In this document: one piece after another, positions 58,569-64,000 of the stretch
How the letters are laid out: each line of letters opens with the position of its first letter
Position numbering within the stretch: the first letter of the stretch is position 1
Assembly (NCBI RefSeq): GCF_001642575.1
Contig: NZ_LXNG01000016.1
Coordinates: 1 to 64,000, forward strand
Reading direction: 5' to 3'
Source of the DNA: Xanthomonas floridensis
GTDB taxonomy: Bacteria; Pseudomonadota; Gammaproteobacteria; Xanthomonadales; Xanthomonadaceae
Length of the DNA: 64,000 bases
The notes under the pieces: model-generated
Database searches by the model: none
The model's input: only the letters and a program-made list of their open reading frames with translations
What the model was told of the DNA's origin: nothing
Program-made: the position numbers and the translations under genes

Positions 58569-60083
58569 TCAGGAATTCGGTTGTGCGGAAGTGGGCGCGG
58601 TGCGTGCGGTGTCGCGTGCGGGCTCCGGCGTGAATCCGCCGCCCAGTGCACGCTGCAGCCTCACCGAGGCCAGGAGTTGTTGCGACTGCAGCCCGGCCAT
58701 GCGCTGGCGTGCAACGAGCAACTGCTCCTGCACGCTGAGCACTTCCAGATAGCTGCCGATGCCGGCGCGATAGCGCTGCTGGGCGAGATCGAAGGCCGCG
58801 CCCACCGTCTGTACGGCATCGTTCTGCGCCTGTGCACGCTGCTGCAGCGACCGCACGGCGGTGACCTGGTCGGCCACTTCGCGCAGCGCGGCAATCACCT
58901 TCTGGTTGTAGTCGGCCACGGCCAGGTCGTACTGCGCATCGCTGCCGGCCAGGTTGGCGCGCAGCTTGCCGCCGTCGAAGATCGGCAGGCTCAGCGCCGG
59001 TGCCACCAACCCGAACACCGAGCCGCTTTCCAGCAGCTTGCCGACATCCGGGTTGACCACCCCACCCAGCGCGGTGAGGTTGAGGCTGGGATAGAAGCGG
59101 GTCTTGGCGACCGCGATGTCCTTGTCGGCCGCCTCCACCCGCCAGCGCGCCGCCACCACGTCCGGGCGTCGGCCCAGCAGATCGGCCGGCAAGGTGCTCG
59201 GCAGCTGCGTGGCGAGCCCGGTACCCAGCGTCGGGCGGGCGATCTGCAGCCCGCGATCCGGGCCCTGACCGACCAGCGCGGCCAATGCGGTGCGCGCTTC
59301 GTCGATCTGCTGCTGCGCGGACTGCAGTTGCTGCTGCGCGGCCGGCACGCGCGCCTGCGCCTGACGCACCTGCAGGTCGCTGTCGATCCCGGCACCGCGG
59401 CGTTGTTGGGTCAGCTCCAGGGTCTTGCGCGCGCGGCCCAGCTCATCGTTGGCCACATCGTGCAGGCTCCACGCATAGGCCAGTTGTGCATAGCCTTCGG
59501 CGATCGCCGCCGACAGGTTCAGCCGCGCCGCCTGCGCATCCACCTCGGCCGCATGCGCCTGGTCCACCGCCGCTTCCCAGGCGGCACGCTTGCCGCCCCA
59601 CAGATCCACGCCATACCGGAAGTCCAGCACCATCTGCGCACTGCCGCCGTAGCTGCCACCCAGTTCGTCGCCGACCATCGATTCGGGCAACTGCAATCCG
59701 GTGTAGCCGCCGGAGACCGACAGGCTGGGGCCGCGCTCGGCCTGCGCGCTGCCGATGCGCGCCTGGGCCTGGCGCAGCCGTGCATCGGCAGACGCCAGGC
59801 TGGGGCTGTGCTGCAGGCCTTCCGAGATAAGGGCATCCAGTTGTGCATCGCCCAGCGCACGCCACCAGTCGCTGGCCGGCCATGCGGCCGGACTCAGCCC
59901 GGCCTGCGCCAGGGTGCGCTCGGCATGCACGTCGCCGGGCTGCAGCACGGTGCCTTGCGGCGCCAGGCCACGGCTGCTGGCACAGGCGGCCAGCGCCAGC
60001 GTCAGGGCGGCGACAACGAGTGGCCGCGCCAGGCGCATCGGGCGCGGGCGCAGCGTCTGGATGGAAAAACTAGCAGCGTTCAT
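58569..60083 (-). CDS. NodT-family outer-membrane efflux lipoprotein of the EmrAB operon
   Basis: A 504-residue TolC-like duct. A signal with lipobox LAAC (RPLVVAALTLALAAC) starts the protein, then tandem efflux domains (about 70-265, 285-480), including LGRRPDVVAARWRVEAADKD and LSLPIFDGGKLRANLAGSDA typical of NodT. It overlaps the MarR gene by 4 bp (ATGA) at its start. It is the second channel protein in the window, not similar enough to the one at 5294 to be a recent copy. Confidence 0.93.
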   Translation of the reverse strand: MNAASFSIQTLRPRPMRLARPLVVAALTLALAACASSRGLAPQGTVLQPGDVHAERTLAQAGLSPAAWPASDWWRALGDAQLDALISEGLQHSPSLASADARLRQAQARIGSAQAERGPSLSVSGGYTGLQLPESMVGDELGGSYGGSAQMVLDFRYGVDLWGGKRAAWEAAVDQAHAAEVDAQAARLNLSAAIAEGYAQLAYAWSLHDVANDELGRARKTLELTQQRRGAGIDSDLQVRQAQARVPAAQQQLQSAQQQIDEARTALAALVGQGPDRGLQIARPTLGTGLATQLPSTLPADLLGRRPDVVAARWRVEAADKDIAVAKTRFYPSLNLTALGGVVNPDVGKLLESGSVFGLVAPALSLPIFDGGKLRANLAGSDAQYDLAVADYNQKVIAALREVADQVTAVRSLQQRAQAQNDAVQTVGAAFDLAQQRYRAGIGSYLEVLSVQEQLLVARQRMAGLQSQQLLASVRLQRALGGGFTPEPARDTARTAPTSAQPNS

Positions 60084-60529
60084 GAGTTGAGTGCATCGCG
60101 GACACGGATAAGAAGAGAGGTGAGTTGTTCGCGCTCAGGGGCATCCAGGTCGCGCAGGCCATGCTCGATCGCGCGTTCGCCGCGCAAGCGCAGCCGCTCC
60201 CACAGCGCCACGCCCTGCTCGGTCATGACGATCTGCAGCGCGCGCCGGTCCTGGGCATGCGGCTCGCGCCGCACCGCGCCGAGCGCTTCGAGCTTGTCGA
60301 GCAGGCGGGTCACTGCGCTCGGCGTCTGGTCCAGCGCCAGCGCCAGTTCGTTGGCCGTACAGGGCGAGCGCACCGCCAGGATCTTCAGACCGACGTAGTG
60401 GCTGAAACCGAAGTCAGGCAGCTCGCCCTTCATCTCGGCATCGAGCTGACGCATCAGCGCGTCGCGCACCTGGCGCAACAGCAACCCGAACGACGGCGGA
60501 GCGGAGGACGGTACATTCATGCCGCACAT
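60080..60529 (-). CDS. MarR-family repressor (EmrR-like) of the efflux operon
   Basis: A 149-residue winged-helix regulator and first gene of the tripartite efflux operon. The core is FSHYVGLKILAVRSPCTANE, the recognition region DQTPSAVTRLLDKLEALGAV and wing REPHAQDRRALQIVM. The ATG at 60529 has GGAACA upstream; a second ATG at 60520 is possible. A dyad lies just upstream, so autorepression and drug-induced release are likely. Overlap of 4 bp with the channel gene links their translation. Confidence 0.93.
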   Translation of the reverse strand: MCGMNVPSSAPPSFGLLLRQVRDALMRQLDAEMKGELPDFGFSHYVGLKILAVRSPCTANELALALDQTPSAVTRLLDKLEALGAVRREPHAQDRRALQIVMTEQGVALWERLRLRGERAIEHGLRDLDAPEREQLTSLLIRVRDALNS

Positions 60530-60544
60530 TTTGTTCCGAAAAAT

Positions 60545-60564
60545 ATATTTGTCAACGCAAATAT
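60545..60564. promoter_or_regulatory. Dyad upstream of the EmrR-like gene, candidate operator
   Basis: ATATTTG and CAAATAT flank TCAACG, 15-35 bases before the MarR gene start; this A/T-rich dyad in a 65% GC genome is typical for MarR operators. TTGACA on the minus strand overlaps it and may be the -35 element. Confidence 0.7.
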
Positions 60565-60642
60565 CCCAACCGGGATTAAACCGTCGGCAAGGATCGTCAC
60601 CTTACGCGCCACGCCAGCTGGCCCGGTAATACAATCAGGCCA

Positions 60643-61494
60643 ATGACTATCGAAAACCCGCCAACGACGGTGGACGCGCTACCGCCCGGTGTGCGCAGCA
60701 GCTTCGAATGGGCCGACGGCCCGGTGCTGATCGCCTTCCTGGCCGACCTGCGCGCGGTGTGGGCGCCGGAAACCGCCTGGCATGCGCACGTGCGCGGGCA
60801 GTTGATGTTTGTCGAGCAAGGCGTGCTGACCGTGCATACCAAGCAGGGCACGCTGTCGCTGCCGCCGGGCTGCGCTGGCTGGATGCCGCCCGGCCAGCAG
60901 CACACCGTCGAGCTGGCCGGCCCGATGCGTGGATGGGGCGTGGTGGTGCGGCCGGACGCCTGCGCCGCCCTGCCCGCGCAAGGCGGGGTGATCCGGCTGA
61001 CCGGGCTGGCCCGCGAAGCGATCATGCGCGCCGCCAGCTGGCCGCTGGACCAGCCGCTCGATAGCGCCCAGCAACGACTGGCCGCGGTGTTGCTGGACGA
61101 GCTATGCCAGGTCCAGATCGACCATCTGCACCTGCCGATGCCGGCCGACCGCCGCCTGCTGCGGATTGCCCGGCAGTTGCTCGCCACCCCTGCCGATCCG
61201 CGCCCGCTCGATGCCTGGGCCGATTGGGGCGGGCTGTCGCCACGCAGCCTGAGCCGGCATTTTCGCGACGAGACCGGCTTGAGTTTTGCGCAATGGCGGC
61301 AGCAGGCACGGCTGGCCGAGGGTTTGCGCCGGCTCAGCCAAGGCAGCGCAGTGGCACAGGTGGCCGACCAGCTCGGCTACAGCAGCCCCAGTGCCTTCGT
61401 CAGCGTGTTCCACCGCCATTTCGGCGCCCCGCCCACCCGTTATCTGGCCGCCGGCCACGTGCGCGGCTTGGCATCCCCCGCCGCATCCGGATAA
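60643..61494 (+). CDS. AraC-family transcriptional regulator
   Basis: A 283-residue regulator with an N-terminal cupin-like effector region ([37 protein letters not shown]). A C-terminal double HTH (about 180-280) includes [20 protein letters not shown] and [20 protein letters not shown]. Both HTH halves appear intact. It is divergent from the efflux operon but its own target is unknown. Ends before a T-rich terminator. Confidence 0.93.
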   Translation: MTIENPPTTVDALPPGVRSSFEWADGPVLIAFLADLRAVWAPETAWHAHVRGQLMFVEQGVLTVHTKQGTLSLPPGCAGWMPPGQQHTVELAGPMRGWGVVVRPDACAALPAQGGVIRLTGLAREAIMRAASWPLDQPLDSAQQRLAAVLLDELCQVQIDHLHLPMPADRRLLRIARQLLATPADPRPLDAWADWGGLSPRSLSRHFRDETGLSFAQWRQQARLAEGLRRLSQGSAVAQVADQLGYSSPSAFVSVFHRHFGAPPTRYLAAGHVRGLASPAASG

Positions 61495-61506
61495 TCGGCG
61501 CTCTTC

Positions 61507-61535
61507 GAGTCCGCGCCTCGGCGCGGATTCTTCTT
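61507..61535 (+). terminator. Terminator between AraC gene and parC
   Basis: TCCGCGCC pairs with GGCGCGGA (two-base centre) and is followed by TTCTTCTT, 12 bases past the AraC stop and 21 before parC. Confidence 0.7.
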
Positions 61536-61555
61536 CACGCAGGACCTGGCTTTAC

Positions 61556-63799
61556 ATGACCGATCTGACCCGCCCCACCTTCCACGGCTTCGAACAGCTG
61601 CCGCTGCGCGAGTACGCCGAACGCGCCTATCTCGACTATTCGATGTACGTGGTGCTGGACCGCGCCCTGCCGTTCCTGGGCGATGGCCTGAAACCGGTGC
61701 AGCGACGCATCGTCTATGCGATGAGCGAGCTCGGCCTGAACGCGGCCGCCAAGCCGAAGAAGTCCGCACGCACCGTGGGCGATGTGATCGGTAAGTACCA
61801 CCCGCATGGCGACAGCGCCTGCTACGAAGCGCTGGTGCTGATGGCGCAGCCGTTCTCGTACCGCTACCCGCTGATCGAGGGCCAGGGCAATTTCGGCTCC
61901 ACCGACGATCCCAAGTCGTTCGCGGCGATGCGCTACACCGAGTCCAAGCTGACCCCGATCGCCGAAGTGCTGCTGGGCGAGATCGGCCAGGGCACCACCG
62001 ACTGGGCGGCGAACTTCGACGGCACCCTGGAAGAACCCACCTGGCTGCCGGCGCGCCTGCCGCACCTGTTGCTCAACGGCACCACCGGTATTGCCGTCGG
62101 CATGGCCACCGATGTGCCGCCGCACAATCTCAACGAGATCGTCAGCGCGCTGCTGCGCCTGCTCGACAACCCCGATGCCACGGTCGCGGAACTGTGCGAA
62201 CACGTGCTGGGCCCGGACTACCCGACCACCGCGGAAATCATTACCCCGGCCGCCGACCTGCGCAATATCTACGAGACCGGCCATGGCAGCGTGCGCGCTC
62301 GTGCCACGTATAAAAAAGAACACGCCAACATCGTCATCGACGCGTTGCCTTACCAGGTCTCGCCGTCCAAGGTGATCGAACAGATCGCCCAGCAAATGCG
62401 CGCCAAGAAGCTGCCCTGGCTGGAAGACATCCGCGACGAGTCCGACCACACCAGCCCGGTGCGGGTGGTGCTGGTGCCGCGCTCCAACCGCGTGGATGCC
62501 GAGCAGTTGATGGGCCACCTGTTCGTCACCACCGATCTGGAACGCAGCTACCGCGTCAACCTCAACGTGATCGGTCTGGATGGCCGGCCGCAGGTCAAGA
62601 ACCTGCGCCAGCTGCTGAGCGAATGGCTGACCTTCCGCAGCGATACCGTCACCCGCCGCCTCAACCACCGCCTGCAGAAGGTCGAGCGTCGCCTGCACCT
62701 GTTGGAAGGCCTATTGATCGCCTTCCTCAACCTGGACGAAGTGATCCGCATCGTCCGCAGCGAAGACGAACCCAAGCCGGTGTTGATCTCCCGTTTCGCG
62801 CTCAGCGAGGAGCAGGCCGAATACATCCTGGAAACCAAGCTGCGTCAGTTGGCGCGCCTGGAAGAAATGAAGATCCGCGGCGAGCAGGAAGCGCTGGCCA
62901 AGGAACGCGCGCAGCTGATGGCGATCCTGGAAAGCAAGACCAAGCTGAAAAAGCTGATCAAGGACGAACTCACCGCCGACGCCAAGAAGTTCGGCGATGC
63001 GCGTCGCTCGCCGCTGGTGCAGCGTGGCGCCGCGCAGGCCATCGACGAAACCGAGATGGTCGCCAGCGAACCGATGACGGTGGTGCTGTCGGAAAAGGGC
63101 TGGGTGCGCGCGGCCAAGGGCCACGAGGTCGATCCGGCCGGCATGTCGTATCGCGACGGCGACAGCCTGCTGGCGGCGGTACGCAGCCGCAGCACGCACC
63201 AGGTGGCGTTCCTGGATTCGGAAGGCCGCGCCTATTCCACCGCCGTGCACACCCTGCCCTCGGCACGTGGCAACGGCGAACCCTTGACCGGCCGTTTCTC
63301 GCCCGGCTCGGGCGCATCGTTCCAGGTCATGGCCAGTGCCGACAACGCCACCCGCTTCGTGCTGGCGTCCTCGCACGGCTATGGCTTCGTGACCCGTTTC
63401 GAAAACCTCACCGGCCGCAACAAGGCCGGCAAGGCGATGCTCAACCTCACCGCTGGCTCGCATGTACTGAGCCCCGCGCAAGTGAGCAACCCGCAGACCG
63501 ATCGGATTGTCGCGGTCACCAGCGCCGGCAACCTGCTGGCGGTGCCGGCCACCGACGTGCCCGAGCTGGACAAGGGCAAAGGCAACAAGATCATCGAGAT
63601 CCCCAAGGCCAAGCTCGGCACCGAGCGCGTGGTGGCAGTGGTCGCTGTGGCGCCGGGCAACACGCTGCTGGTGCGCAGCGGCGCCCGCACCATGAGCCTG
63701 TCGTTCAAGGATCTGGATAGCTATGTGGGTGCGCGTGCGAGCCGTGGGTCGTTGTTGCCGCGCGGGTGGCAGAAGGTCGACGGACTGGAAGTGCAGTAA
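61556..63799 (+). CDS. parC: DNA topoisomerase IV subunit A (ParC)
   Basis: Subunit A cuts and reseals DNA to decatenate sister chromosomes, with ParE. The 747-residue protein begins [20 protein letters not shown]. The catalytic Tyr127 is in AAMRYTESK, and the quinolone-resistance region is [16 protein letters not shown]. Ser87 and Glu91 (E. coli Ser80 and Glu84 equivalents) are wild type. The C-terminal pinwheel domain (about 495-747) is present. ATG 61556 follows AGGACC. A duplicate of its 3' end lies just downstream. No parE is nearby. Confidence 0.97.
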   Translation: MTDLTRPTFHGFEQLPLREYAERAYLDYSMYVVLDRALPFLGDGLKPVQRRIVYAMSELGLNAAAKPKKSARTVGDVIGKYHPHGDSACYEALVLMAQPFSYRYPLIEGQGNFGSTDDPKSFAAMRYTESKLTPIAEVLLGEIGQGTTDWAANFDGTLEEPTWLPARLPHLLLNGTTGIAVGMATDVPPHNLNEIVSALLRLLDNPDATVAELCEHVLGPDYPTTAEIITPAADLRNIYETGHGSVRARATYKKEHANIVIDALPYQVSPSKVIEQIAQQMRAKKLPWLEDIRDESDHTSPVRVVLVPRSNRVDAEQLMGHLFVTTDLERSYRVNLNVIGLDGRPQVKNLRQLLSEWLTFRSDTVTRRLNHRLQKVERRLHLLEGLLIAFLNLDEVIRIVRSEDEPKPVLISRFALSEEQAEYILETKLRQLARLEEMKIRGEQEALAKERAQLMAILESKTKLKKLIKDELTADAKKFGDARRSPLVQRGAAQAIDETEMVASEPMTVVLSEKGWVRAAKGHEVDPAGMSYRDGDSLLAAVRSRSTHQVAFLDSEGRAYSTAVHTLPSARGNGEPLTGRFSPGSGASFQVMASADNATRFVLASSHGYGFVTRFENLTGRNKAGKAMLNLTAGSHVLSPAQVSNPQTDRIVAVTSAGNLLAVPATDVPELDKGKGNKIIEIPKAKLGTERVVAVVAVAPGNTLLVRSGARTMSLSFKDLDSYVGARASRGSLLPRGWQKVDGLEVQ

Positions 63800-63860
63800 C
63801 GGCTTTTCATTCATCGCAAAAAGTCGACGGGCTGGAAGTGCAGTAACGGCGTTTCACTTA
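63776..63860 (+). repeat. Direct duplication of the parC 3' end (47-bp period)
   Basis: The 38 bases 63776-63813 (ending the gene and its stop) recur at 63823-63860 with four mismatches. The second copy includes the stop codon and lies outside the gene. Confidence 0.9.
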
Positions 63861-63893
63861 CCCGGCGCGCAGCGGCGCGACTGGCAGTGCGGT

Positions 63894-63913
63894 CGCCTCA
63901 GGCTGCTGAGGCG
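63894..63913 (+). terminator. Possible terminator hairpin after parC
   Basis: CGCCTCA and TGAGGCG form a 7-bp stem with a 6-nt loop, about 95 bases past parC. No T-tract follows. The remaining 63914-64000 shows nothing recognisable. Confidence 0.4.
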
Positions 63914-64000
63914 CGGATCATCAACGCACCGCGTTGCGGTGTCTTGGCTGGAAGGTCCAATGCTGTATGCGGATGGCCAGGAAGCAAAAGCCGGTGATCT

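Overview
The window is about 65% GC and looks like a Xanthomonas-type gammaproteobacterial chromosome (inference from gene content: an IS3 element, RND and MFS efflux operons, a periplasmic GH3 glucosidase, an M3 dipeptidase, many lipoproteins, and GTG/TTG starts). It is mostly ordinary chromosomal backbone, with one insertion sequence at the left edge and no rRNA, prophage or CRISPR. Layout. 1-497 is the left part of an IS3-family element with a -1 frameshift site; it appears to interrupt a small reading frame. 1.2-4.6 kb carries two membrane GGDEF proteins around a small conserved-looking gene. 5.3-12.7 kb is a minus-strand, five-gene operon: oxidoreductase, membrane fusion protein, MexF-like RND pump, second oxidoreductase, outer-membrane channel. 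A divergent LysR gene follows, an arrangement like mexT-mexEF-oprN. 14.3-26.5 kb is mainly minus strand: OmpA-like lipoprotein, photolyase, dnaB (with a perfect DnaA box upstream), FMN reductase, asparagine synthase, glutathione transferase, a DUF3857/transglutaminase membrane protein and a glutaryl-CoA dehydrogenase-like enzyme. 26.6-36.2 kb holds glycine-zipper proteins, a TatD nuclease, TcdA, a C-terminal-haem cytochrome, a cold-shock protein with a long leader, phospholipase A1, a fatty-acid hydroxylase, a Tat-exported beta-carbonic anhydrase, a second glutathione transferase and a Cys-rich secreted protein. 36.7-44.8 kb has class I fumarase, an ABC exporter, ferredoxin-NADP reductase, glutathione peroxidase and peptidyl-dipeptidase Dcp. 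45-53.8 kb has GNAT, DUF3298 and MarR genes, rhomboid and POT transporter genes, an M14 peptidase and the GH3 enzyme. Then come tRNA-Leu(CAG), a frameshifted STY0301-like gene with a secreted partner, an autoregulated MarR/EmrAB-type tripartite efflux operon, an AraC regulator and parC. Two complete tripartite efflux operons, each with its own local regulator (LysR or MarR), dominate the functional picture, alongside redox and stress enzymes (two SDRs, FMN reductase, two glutathione transferases, glutathione peroxidase, Fpr). The most notable non-coding signals are a perfect 14-bp inverted repeat before fpr, a DnaA box before dnaB, palindromes in the LysR-efflux intergenic region and at both MarR genes, an inverted repeat between phrB and dnaB, GGGAATC-type heptamer arrays, and a 47-bp-period duplication of the parC 3' end. 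No wholly new system could be demonstrated. The best candidates for novelty are the oxidoreductase-embedded efflux operon and the secreted-protein/STY0301 pair.
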